NCBI GenBank assembly: GCA_038210135.1
Contig: JBBQWZ010000061.1
Coordinates: 1 to 24,863 of the forward strand
Direction: 5' to 3'
DNA length: 24,863 bases
Source: JBBQWZ01 sp038210135
GTDB lineage: Bacteria; Acidobacteriota; Terriglobia; Bryobacterales; Bryobacteraceae
Both the position numbers and the translations under genes were made by a program. The notes below the pieces were generated by a model. The model ran no database searches, had not been told where the DNA came from, and was given only the letters and a program-made list of their open reading frames with translations. Positions 18,612 through 24,863 of the stretch are shown in pieces. Position 1 is the stretch's first letter. Each line of letters opens with the position of its first letter.

Positions 18612-18712
18612 AGGCGAACGGGATTCCGGGCTGAAGGCGAACAGTGATTCCGACGGGAAGGCGAACGGTTTTCGCCGAAGCCCGGAATCGTTTTCGCGAT
18701 GCCCGGAATGTT
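18536..18712 (+). repeat. Cluster of degenerate short repeats, direct and inverted
   Basis: A motif close to AAGGCGAACGGGATTCCGGG recurs about five times, from 18565, 18611 and 18634 onward in direct orientation with degenerate intermediates at 18535-18600 and 18658-18668, spaced roughly 22-27 bp. Two inverted copies (CCCGGAATCGTTTTCGC at about 18681 and CCCGGAATGTTTTTG at about 18702) close the cluster. The cluster resembles subterminal repeats of IS21-like elements, but no matching transposase lies beside it. It codes the last residues of the FAD enzyme. Confidence 0.6.
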
Positions 18713-18796
18713 TTTGAAGGCACGGCGGCGCTGGACATCATCACCGGCACAATGAACCCTCCAAAGGGAGGATCAGAGTGCCGGCCAGGAGACTGT

Positions 18797-18824
18797 CCAT
18801 GTAATGTGGCCGCCCGCGTTATGT
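18797..18824 (+). repeat. Left terminal inverted repeat of the RIT element
   Basis: The 28 bp from CCATGTAATGTGGCC to GCGTTATGT are the reverse complement of 22263-22290 with 27 of 28 positions identical. They lie outside the three-recombinase array, 61 bp from the stop of the last recombinase. Confidence 0.85.
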
Positions 18825-18884
18825 TGCGAGGTGACGGCAAAACGCCTGATTCACGGTGAGCAGGCGTTTTTTTCGCCACATAAC
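18818..18884. repeat. Left end structure: GTTATGTTGCG ... ACATAAC around a hairpin
   Basis: GTTATGTTGCG (18818) and GCCACATAAC (18875-18884) are inverted relative to one another and enclose the terminator hairpin. The same layout is seen at the corresponding end of the second element (22677-22738) with a different stem sequence. Confidence 0.55.
18839..18873. terminator. Rho-independent terminator-like hairpin
   Basis: A perfect 10-bp stem AAAACGCCTG/CAGGCGTTTT with a 12-nt loop runs into TTTTTTT. It lies after the last recombinase gene and, because the stem begins with AAAA, it can serve in both directions. Confidence 0.8.
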
Positions 18885-18885
18885 A

Positions 18886-19912
18886 CTACAGCGACTGGAG
18901 CCAGGTCAGCAGAGCAGCGTCGGTCTGCCAAACTGGCTTCCGCGAAATCCTCTCGTCTGCCACGCGCGGCACGATGCACTTTTCCAAAGCGGCCTGCTTG
19001 GTACGGAGAGTAATTTCAGCGTACCGATTGGTGGTTTCAAGGCTCGCGTGGCCCAGCCATGCACGAATAACATTTACTTCGACACCGGCTTCCAGAAGAT
19101 GGACGGCAGTGGTGTGCCGCCACACATGAGGTGAGACCCGCCGTGACAGGCCATCCGATCCCCGCTTGACAATCTGCGTGGTGTAACGCCGGATGATTTT
19201 GTAGATGCCGAATCGGGTCAAGGCTTCGTCTTTCACCCCGTTGAATACCGGTCGGTCTGGTGCGTTGCTTCCTTGCTCAGATATGAGGTTCTTGAGCAGG
19301 GCCGACGTTTCCGCCCAGATCGGGCAGACCCGCCATTTATCCCCTTTGCCGTGCAAGTGCACGCGCGGGGTCGGGTCGAAGTGAACATCGCTTGCGCGGA
19401 GGTCCGCAGCTTCCTGTACGCGGGCTCCGGTGTTGTAAAGGAAGAGCAGCAGGGCTCGGTCACGCAAAGCGTGTCGTCCATTCACTGGAAGTGCCGCCAG
19501 TGTGCTTTCGATCTCATCGCGCTCAAGAAAGATGGTTTCCGGAGGCTGAGCGCGCTTTCTCGGGATAGCCGCCACGTTCTGAGCCTGCCCAAGCCGCTCC
19601 GGGAATCGCTGGCCGACGTATTCGAAGAAGGTGCGGAGCGCCGCCAATCGTTGGTTGCGGGACTGAGCCGCGTTGCTTCGGCTCTTTTTCTAGGGATGAT
19701 TTCAAGAACCGGGACACGACATCGGCATCAAGATCGTCCAGGCCAAGTTGGGTGATCCTTTTCTTGCCAGTCTCCGCAGCGAACTGCAACAACAGTCGCA
19801 TCGCATCCGCGTAGCTTGTAATCGAGTTCGGTCGCAGTCCCCTTTGGAGCTTCAGGTGGTCGTTGAAGAACGACGCCAGGATCGCTCCCAACAGAGGTGT
19901 ACTTGCGCTCAT
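18886..19912 (-). pseudogene. Third tyrosine recombinase of RIT element 1, frameshifted
   Basis: The start is the ATG at 19912, overlapping the previous gene's TGA by 4 nt. The N-terminal SAM-like core-binding domain (FFNDHLKLQRGLRPNSITSY) is in one frame up to about 19680; after KSSLEKEP the family sequence SRNQRLAALRTFFEYVGQRF continues in another frame. The position (19675-19681, GCTTCGG) suggests one extra A, or another single-base indel. The catalytic domain then runs to the stop at 18886, with GARVQEAADLR (Arg I), HVWRHTTAVHLL (His-x-x-Arg), WLGHAS (His III) and TTNRYAE (nucleophile Tyr). All catalytic residues are visible, so only the frameshift prevents a full protein of about 342 residues. 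The gene is probably inactive as it stands. Confidence 0.85.
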
Positions 19913-20895
19913 CGCACACACTCCTTCCGGCCGGTCGCTGCGAAATGCGCGAAGCGCTCACTGGCGCAATCCAGCAGTTCTGTTGTGATGGTCAGGTAAA
20001 CGGCTGTCGAGGAAGGGCTGACGTGGCCCAGGAACGTGGAGAGATCGAACAAGCGCGACATCGGATCGACGCCGGTCCGGTACCAGCGCAGCAGGGTGCC
20101 AACCGCAACAGAATGGCGGAGACAATGCAAGTGCGGCGGTGCTACGCCGGTGGGAACCGTGAGTTGAAGTGCGGGTAGCAATCTGTGGAATACCCAGCTA
20201 ATCGTGTTGGTGCCAATCGGCGTACGCTTCCGCTTGTTGAAGGAGAACGCTGGGCACTCCGATGGAATGGGCCCGAACCGTGATTCTTCAAGATCCAGGA
20301 AACTCGCAATGGCTCGGGCCATCTTTGGTCCGAATGGCACTAAGCGATCTTTTCCGAACTTCGTCTGGCGAATGATCAGAAGTTGGTTGTCTAGATCGAT
20401 GTCTTTGCGGCACAGGCGCGATGCCTCTCCGACGCGGAGCCCCAAACCGTACAGCCGCGCGAAGATCATCTTGTAGGTCTCTCCGCGAGTCTGCGCTCGC
20501 GGGTTGCTGGGCAGTTGTTCAGCAACTTGGAGAAGACGGCGCGCCTGGTCTGGGTCGAAGAGAAATGGTCGGCGAGTTGAGGTGACGCGACGAAGTTCGC
20601 ATCGTAAGGGCGACTCAGGCAGAACTTCGTGAACCACCATCCAGTCGAGCAGTCCTCGAACCGCCCCGATCAATCCATTGTGACTCCGCGGAGACCGACG
20701 CGACCGCGACATTACGAAGGCGTTGAGGTGCACGGCGGTAATCTGTCCGACTCCCGCGACGCCGTTAGCCAGCAAGTAGCCATCCAGCAGATGAAGCATC
20801 GGTCCCACTTTGGCCAACTGTTTGCCGAGCGAATGTTTGTGCGCGAGGTACAGTTTGATGCTCTCGGCCAGAAGACCTTCCTTTGAACTCTTCAT
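19909..20895 (-). CDS. Second tyrosine recombinase of RIT element 1
   Basis: This intact gene encodes 328 residues of the phage-integrase/XerC-type tyrosine recombinase family. The catalytic residues are Arg154 (GLGLRVGEASR), Lys179 (TKFGKDRL), His257 and Arg260 (LHCLRHS), His291 (FLGHVS) and Tyr300 (AVYLT). The N-terminal core-binding domain (about 1-105) includes AFVMSRSRRSPRSHNGLIGA. It would cut and rejoin DNA at the element ends, probably together with the other two recombinases. It is translationally coupled to both: its ATG overlaps the TGA of the upstream gene (ATGA at 20892-20895), and its stop overlaps the ATG of the next (19909-19912). It is the only one of the three genes without a frameshift. 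Confidence 0.92.
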   Translation of the reverse strand: MKSSKEGLLAESIKLYLAHKHSLGKQLAKVGPMLHLLDGYLLANGVAGVGQITAVHLNAFVMSRSRRSPRSHNGLIGAVRGLLDWMVVHEVLPESPLRCELRRVTSTRRPFLFDPDQARRLLQVAEQLPSNPRAQTRGETYKMIFARLYGLGLRVGEASRLCRKDIDLDNQLLIIRQTKFGKDRLVPFGPKMARAIASFLDLEESRFGPIPSECPAFSFNKRKRTPIGTNTISWVFHRLLPALQLTVPTGVAPPHLHCLRHSVAVGTLLRWYRTGVDPMSRLFDLSTFLGHVSPSSTAVYLTITTELLDCASERFAHFAATGRKECVR

Positions 20896-22146
20896 AGGAC
20901 CTCCTCGCCGTCGCCACGAGCGACTTCGCGAAGCGCCTCGATGTTCACCCTGGCGTAGATCTTGGTAGCGTCTGGCGGTCGGTGCCCGATGAAGTCACCT
21001 ATCGTTTTCAGCGAGAACCCCGAATCAACAAGGCGTTGAACGCAAGTGTGCCGCAAAGTGTGCGAGCCCGGTCGGGGCACCTTGATCCTGGCTTTGCGAA
21101 GGTAACACTTCGCCCGCATCGAAACTGCCACACGCGATAGTGGCTTGTACGGCGCATAGGCACCAAAGAAGACCGCCCGCTCGGAGGTCGCGGGGCGACC
21201 GCTTTTCATGTATTCCAGGAGCGCCTCGCCCACAGTGGCCGCAAGCGATAAGCCGTGGAGTGGTCCGCTTTGCGCCCGCGAATGTTTAGGCGGTCCCGCT
21301 TCCAGTCGATGTCGTCCAATGTCAGAGCCCCGACCTCACGGGCGCGCAACCCATAAGTCACCAGGAGCAGGAGGATCGCGTAATCGCGCCTGCCCACCGC
21401 ACTCCGCCGGTCCACCTGTTGCAGCATCTGATCCACCTCGCTCCAAGTAATCGAACGCGGCAAGTTCGCGAAGCTATATCGGCGGGGTGATTCGATGGCC
21501 TTGCCTAGATCGCGCGTCATGAGGCCCACGCGATAGAGGTAGCGAAAGAACACTTTGAGAATGCTGCACAGGCTCTGGACCGACCGCTTGTCGATGGTCT
21601 TGCCGCTTTCGGTGATGAAGGCACTAACAATCGTTAGTGGCAGATCGGGCACCAGGGCCTGCTCGGCCGTTCGCAGGTGTTCCTGAAATCGCTGAAGATA
21701 GTGCCGGTACTGAACGAGGGTGGCATCACGAAGACCCCGGTCCCGCCGAAGAAACTCAAAGAAGTCCGGGACCGCATCAGCAAATGGATCTGGTAAGCCA
21801 AGCTTATCCTCCTGGTGCGGAAGAATCAGACGCAGCAGTTGCTGGATCGGATTCCGGATACCCCTCGCGGCGGCTTGGCGCTGGAGCACAGAGTACTCCC
21901 GTCCTTGACGCCTCAACCAAGTGTCGACGAACGACTCAGCGTGAGCCGGGAGTTCGTCCCAGCTTTTTGCCCCGGCTCCCTGTGCAAGTCTCCGAACCGG
22001 AGCAGTATCGGCACACGGGTGAAGACATTCCTCGCGGCGTACTTTTGCTCTCCGAGCCACGCGACGTAACGCTCGATCGCGTCGCCGATCCAGGATGCAC
22101 GGATCCGATCGACAGTGGTCGGGCGGATGAAGTATTGGTTGAGCAC
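20892..22146 (-). pseudogene. First tyrosine recombinase of RIT element 1, two frameshifts
   Basis: Translation starts at GTG 22146, with AGGAG about 7 nt upstream, as MLNQYFIRPTTVDRIRASWI, a typical RIT first-recombinase N-terminus. At about 21985 (TTGCACAGG) the frame shifts: FGDL is followed by QGAGAKSWDELPAHAESFVD in the second frame, so a base (probably one G of TTGGCA) is missing. This frame holds RDYAILLLLVTYGLRAREVG (catalytic Arg) and IDWKRDRLNIRGRKADHSTA. At about 21246 (TATCGCTTG) a second one-base loss, probably a C, shifts the reading to LAATVGEALLEYM, then SHTLRHTCVQRLVD and GHRPPDATKIYARVN, ending at 20892. Restored length would be about 418 residues. All catalytic motifs are readable. 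As it stands the gene is broken. Confidence 0.85.
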
Positions 22147-22201
22147 GACAATCTCCTCTCTGCGAGGGAGGCATAGGAGATCATCGTACGTTCACCGGGT
22201 T

Positions 22202-22269
22202 ATTATGTGCCCGGGTGAGCAACTGAAAGTTCGGAAAGACGAGGGTGCACAGCATCCCGGACACATAAC
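22202..22269. repeat. Right end structure: inverted TTATGTG[C/T]CCGGG pair
   Basis: ATTATGTGCCCGGG (22202-22215) and CCCGGACACATAAC (22256-22269, the inverse of GTTATGTGTCCGGG) face each other across 40 bp, upstream of the first recombinase gene and overlapping the right terminal inverted repeat. They are candidate recombinase binding sites or a long stem-loop. Confidence 0.5.
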
Positions 22270-22290
22270 GCGGGCGGTCACATTACATGG
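22263..22290 (+). repeat. Right terminal inverted repeat of the RIT element
   Basis: The 28 bp from ACATAACGCGGGCGG to CATTACATGG are inverted relative to 18797-18824, with one mismatch (T for C). Its outer end overlaps the 32-bp palindrome by 5 bp. Confidence 0.85.
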
Positions 22291-22317
22291 ATTATGTGCC
22301 CGGGCACATAATCCATG
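22286..22317. repeat. Perfect 32-bp palindrome containing the istA start codon
   Basis: Each 16-bp arm is CATGGATTATGTGCCC, followed by its exact complement with no spacer. The final ATG (22315-22317) is the start codon of the IS21-type gene. The ATTATGTGCCCGGG at 22291 is an exact 14-bp copy of 22202-22215. It could be an istA operator, an IS end, or a recombination site. Confidence 0.7.
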
Positions 22318-22662
22318 CGGAAACTATGGGAGGTCTTACGCCTCCGGTTCGAACTCAAACTGGGCTATCAGCAGATCGGGCGAAGCTGCTCGATTGGCGT
22401 GAGCACGGTTCACAAATACTTGAAGCGCGCCGAAGCGGCGGGATTGAGTTGGCCGTTGGCTGAGGATTGGGATGAAGCCCGGTTAGAAGCCGCGGTGTTC
22501 CCAGGCTCGGAACTGGCGACCGCGCAGAAGAACCCGGCGCGCACACCGCCGGACTTCGCCGCGATCCACGAACAGTTGCGCAGCAACAAGTACGTGACGC
22601 TGCAACTGCTGTGGGAAGAATACCGGCAAGCGAATCCGGACGGCTATCGCTACTCGCGATAT
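22315..22662 (+). pseudogene. istA: 5' fragment of an IS21-family transposase (IstA)
   Basis: The first about 116 residues match IS21-family IstA N-termini: MRKLWEVLRLRFELKLGYQQ, the helix-turn-helix IGRSCSIGVSTVHKYLKRAE (21-40), AAGLSWPL, then RTPPDFAAIHEQLRSNKYVT and LQLLWEEYRQANPDGYRYSR. The family continues with CELYRRW and a DDE catalytic domain of about 400 more residues, all absent. After YRYSR the frame reads into the end of the second RIT element (TATGTTGCGG at 22660) and stops at 22740. The IS was therefore cut at this point, most simply by RIT 2. No istB is visible. It cannot encode a working transposase. Confidence 0.85.
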
Positions 22663-22738
22663 GTTGCGGGCGAAAATATGTTGCGGATTTCAGCTTGGAC
22701 TAGGAAGATCGCTGTCTTCCTAGCCCAATCCACAACAT
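22660..22738. repeat. End of RIT element 2: direct repeat and hairpin
   Basis: TATGTTGCGG occurs at 22660 and 22677 (17-bp period). The second copy opens a long imperfect inverted repeat: ATGTTG...GATT, CTAGGAAGA (22700-22708), a 6-nt loop, TCTTCCTAG (22715-22723), AATC...CAACAT (ending 22738). It is the counterpart of the hairpin end of RIT 1. Confidence 0.6.
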
Positions 22739-22757
22739 AATTGGATCGGCAGCGGGT

Positions 22758-23755
22758 TTATAGCCCTTTCAGGAACGCCATAAGTGAGGGTAGTACTCGT
22801 TTGTTGGGCGGACCTTTAAGACCTCCGATATCGACGCTAGCCAATGCCTTGGCCTTCATCTCCATATCGACCTCGGCGTAGATATGCGTCGTGTCGAGCG
22901 ACACATGACCGAGCCAGGCGCGGATCGTGTTGATGTCAACGCCGGCACGCAAAAGATGAACGGCTGTTGTGTGCCGAATGGTGTGTGGGCTTACGCGTTT
23001 GGTAGCCGAGGATGGGATCGCCTGGCTCGCCAGAACGCCATACTGTGTTACCAGACGGTGTATTCCAAACCGGGTCAATGGTTGCTTGACCTGATTGAGG
23101 AAGACTGCGTCGGTAGTATTCCGGTTGGCGACCAAGCTCGACAACGAGGCGGCCGTGGTCGACCACAAAGGACAGGTCCGGAATTTGTTCCCCTTTCCAT
23201 GGAGCCGTGCTGACGAGGGCGCGCCCAACTGCAAATTGGCAATTGTCAATTTGGCAGCCTCCTCTGCCCGCGCACCACTGTTGTACAAGAAGAGGAGTAG
23301 GGCGTGGTCGCGTGCTCCAAGACGCGTGTGCTGATCCGGCTGATTCAACAGAGCGTCCATCTCGACTTTCTCGAGGTACTCGATCGTAGTCTTAGAGCCG
23401 TCTTTTTGAATGGTACCGCCCGCATTTCGGCGCACCAGGCTAGGTGGACTGGTGACCGCATTCCAATGAAGCGGGCCAGCGAATGGATGGTCGCGAGCCT
23501 TTGGTTGCGGCTGACTCCGCTGCACTGGCGGTCGCGCTCCAGATGCTCGAGGAAGGTGCGGATAATTGACGGGGTCAGGTCTTCAACGGTCATGCGATCG
23601 ATTGCTACCCCAGCCTGTTTGCTGACGAACGGTAGCAATAGCGCCAAGGCGTCGCGGTAGCTGGCCTGAGTGTTTCGGGAGAGATTGCGTTCGGCTATCA
23701 AATGCTCCAGGAGGAAGCGGCGAACCCACGGCCCCAGGAGCTTCTCATCCTTCAT
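22758..23755 (-). pseudogene. Third tyrosine recombinase of RIT element 2, frameshifted
   Basis: The start is ATG 23755 (MKDEKLLGPWVRRFLLEHLI), overlapping the end of the previous gene by 11 nt. The N-terminal domain runs in one frame through SRNQRLATIHSLARFIGMRS and AEMRAVPFKKT. Near 23385 the family sequence continues as KTTIEYLEKVEMDALLNQPD in another frame, consistent with a single-base loss. The catalytic domain shows YNSGARAEEAAKLT (Arg I), HTIRHTTAVHLL (His-x-x-Arg), WLGHVS and TTHIYAEV (nucleophile Tyr), ending at 22758. It is closely related to the third recombinase of RIT 1 over the catalytic half. The frameshift lies at a different place from that in RIT 1, so it is unlikely to be programmed. 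Confidence 0.85.
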
Positions 23756-24689
23756 AATCGCCCCCCACTGCGTAGTCCGCAAAGCGCCGGTTAGCGGCTT
23801 GGAGGAGATCGGGAGACATCTGGAGATAACGTTGGGTGGATCGGATGTCGATGTGACCAAGATAGGTCGCTAGTTGCGGTAGCAGTCGCTGAACGTCCCG
23901 GCCGGAGCGATACCATGCGACCACTCGATGCATCGCGGTCGTGTGACGAATATCGTGTAGGCGTGGAGGTCGAGCTTCGCCGATTGGACACTCTATTCCG
24001 GCGGCTTGGCGGACATGCTGGAACCATGAGATGACACGCGGATAGCACCACTTGCGGCCATCACGCGTAGTGAACAGTGGCGATGCATTCCCACCCGGCA
24101 TGGGGAGTTGATGCCGGCGCTCGATGTGCGAGGCCAGTTCCAGGGTGAGCTTTGGGCCGATGGGAACGAGGCGGGTTTTGAAGAATTTCGTGTCGCGCAC
24201 GGTGATGACCTGTTCGGCTATGTCGACGTCTTGCAAGGTCAAACGAAGGGCCTCGCCGATGCGCAGGCCACTTCCGTAGAGCAACAAAAGGAGCGTACGG
24301 TACATTGCTGGCACCTGAGGGCTGTGTCCAATGCGTAACGTTGCAGTCGCTTCCAGCAGTCGGCCGAGTTCTCCTGTGGAATAGACATATGGGGTTTGTT
24401 GTGGAGGCAGATTCGGCAAAGTCACCGGCAGTGGCGAGCGGTCCACAAATCCCCGGCTGATGGCGAATCTGTACAGTCCGGTCAACACCTTGTACCTCAA
24501 CGCCCATGTCGTGGTGAGCGCTCCTTTCGTCCGAAGGAAATCCGCTACTGCCTCAGGGGTGACCTCGTCAATTTTTGGGTTACCCATCACTCTGCTGAAC
24601 CGGCAAAGCAACTGCCCGGCAGACTCGAAACGCATGCCCAGCGACCTCTGTCGACTCAGGTAGGCGTCGACCACCTCTTTGAGCGTCAT
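23745..24689 (-). CDS. Second tyrosine recombinase of RIT element 2
   Basis: This intact gene encodes 314 residues. The open frame extends upstream to 24785, but the ATG at 24689 is chosen because GGGAG lies about 8 nt upstream, its ATGA overlaps the TGA of the preceding recombinase fragment, and MTLKEVVDAYLSRQRSLGMR begins the core-binding domain as in the RIT 1 homologue. Catalytic residues are Arg143 (GSGLRIGEALR), Lys168 (DTKFFKTRL), His245 and Arg248 (LHDIRHT), His279 (YLGHID) and Tyr288 (STQRYLQ). Domain order and length agree with tyrosine recombinases. It may still be functional, but its first partner is missing. Confidence 0.92.
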   Translation of the reverse strand: MTLKEVVDAYLSRQRSLGMRFESAGQLLCRFSRVMGNPKIDEVTPEAVADFLRTKGALTTTWALRYKVLTGLYRFAISRGFVDRSPLPVTLPNLPPQQTPYVYSTGELGRLLEATATLRIGHSPQVPAMYRTLLLLLYGSGLRIGEALRLTLQDVDIAEQVITVRDTKFFKTRLVPIGPKLTLELASHIERRHQLPMPGGNASPLFTTRDGRKWCYPRVISWFQHVRQAAGIECPIGEARPPRLHDIRHTTAMHRVVAWYRSGRDVQRLLPQLATYLGHIDIRSTQRYLQMSPDLLQAANRRFADYAVGGDYEG

Positions 24690-24781
24690 TGAAGATCTCC
24701 CAGATCGAAAGAGCCGACCTCGCGAAGCGACACCATGTTCACCTTGGCATAAGTGCAGGTTGCCGACGACTCTTGTCTCAC
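24686..24781 (-). pseudogene. 3' fragment of the first tyrosine recombinase of RIT element 2
   Basis: The last codons read SSATCTYAKVNMVSLREVGS and end FDLGDLQ at a TGA overlapping the next ATG by 4 nt. They correspond to the C-terminal tail with the nucleophile Tyr of the RIT 1 first recombinase (PDATKIYARVN). Upstream of about 24781 the frame stays open to the window edge, but the HTLRHT and GHR motifs that should precede are not present, so the rest was lost. The fragment is short but its position and overlap support the call. Confidence 0.7.
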
Positions 24782-24863
24782 GCAAGATGAGCCTGGAGAG
24801 GGGATGGATCGGGATGCTGGGGATTGGTCATCAGCATGGACGATACGGAAGCGGGGAGCCTGG
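24782..24863. other. Right edge, not assigned
   Basis: No similarity to the recombinase is seen past about 24781. A minus-strand frame ends PQHPDPSPLQAHLA with a TGA at about 24780, which could be the tail of another gene, but too little is visible. Confidence 0.2.

Larger units (their letters stand above)
18797..22290 (-). mobile_element. RIT (recombinase-in-trio) element 1, with 28-bp terminal inverted repeats
   Basis: Three tyrosine recombinase genes transcribed in the minus direction and joined by ATGA-type 4-nt overlaps sit between 28-bp inverted repeats at 18797-18824 and 22263-22290, giving a 3.5 kb unit with almost no cargo. This matches the known RIT element plan (three recombinases in a row with inverted repeats). 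The first and third genes carry frameshifts, so the element is probably no longer autonomous unless these are sequencing errors. Confidence 0.8.
22660..24781 (-). mobile_element. RIT element 2, truncated
   Basis: Two complete-length recombinase genes and the 3' tail of a third are transcribed in the minus direction with short overlaps, as in RIT 1. The left boundary is the TATGTTGCGG-hairpin end inside istA. The other end is lost: the first recombinase is reduced to its last about 30 codons, and its right-hand limit (about 24781) is approximate. Protein similarity to RIT 1 is clear but moderate, so the two are separate lineages. Confidence 0.7.

Noticed and set aside
18536..18712. Possible CRISPR array
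   Set aside because: The repeats are short and degenerate, intervals are not uniform unique spacers, inverted copies are present, and no cas gene is nearby.
22700..22723. Rho-independent terminator
   Set aside because: The 9-bp stem with a 6-nt loop is strong, but there is no T tract on either strand; it is listed as part of the element end instead.
18886..23755. Programmed frameshifting in the recombinase genes
   Set aside because: The frame changes occur at different places in the two third-recombinase homologues, with no shared slippery sequence, so random indels or errors are simpler.

Overview
The window looks like a chromosomal accessory region of a high-GC Acidobacteriota genome, most like Solibacter/Bryobacterales. 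The lineage call is an inference. It rests on the mix of a Ser/Thr kinase with a C-terminal TPR region, large stand-alone ADOP-type (MacB/FtsX) permeases, and a polysaccharide gene island rich in family 2 glycosyltransferases. No rRNA, tRNA or CRISPR array was seen.

Layout. The left edge (1-75, minus) holds the first codons of a gene that runs off the window, followed by about 1.2 kb without a convincing gene. A kinase-TM-TPR protein (1339-3834, plus) is followed by an unrecognised protein built from two tandem repeats (3916-4539, minus), a small zinc-ribbon membrane protein (5490-5732, plus) and a lipoprotein (5804-7069, minus). From 7208 to 9137 lies a patch of gene debris: a GAF-PAS sensor fragment, a membrane-protein fragment, the N-terminus of a type I restriction HsdR subunit, and the C-terminus of an ADOP permease. 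A nearly complete ADOP permease (9411-11848) has a one-base frameshift in a G run.

A surface-polysaccharide island follows (12691-18611). It contains a decayed polysaccharide deacetylase, three GT2 glycosyltransferases, two overlapping SAM methyltransferases and an FAD oxidoreductase of the protoporphyrinogen oxidase / UDP-galactopyranose mutase-like type. Together these would build and modify a glycan, but no polymerase or flippase is visible.

The right third is mobile DNA. A repeat cluster at 18536-18712 is read through by the end of the oxidoreductase. A 3.5 kb element with 28-bp terminal inverted repeats (18797-22290) carries three overlapping tyrosine recombinase genes, the hallmark of RIT (recombinase-in-trio) elements. 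Next to it is an IS21-type istA 5' fragment that starts inside a perfect 32-bp palindrome. That istA is cut off by a second, diverged RIT element (22660 to about 24781), of which only the tail of the first recombinase is left. The most interesting unexplained structure is the set of alternating TTATGTG-type motifs and hairpin-bearing ends around these elements. Several recombinase genes and one permease carry single-base frameshifts while most of the polysaccharide genes and the kinase are intact, so decay is concentrated in mobile or repeated genes.
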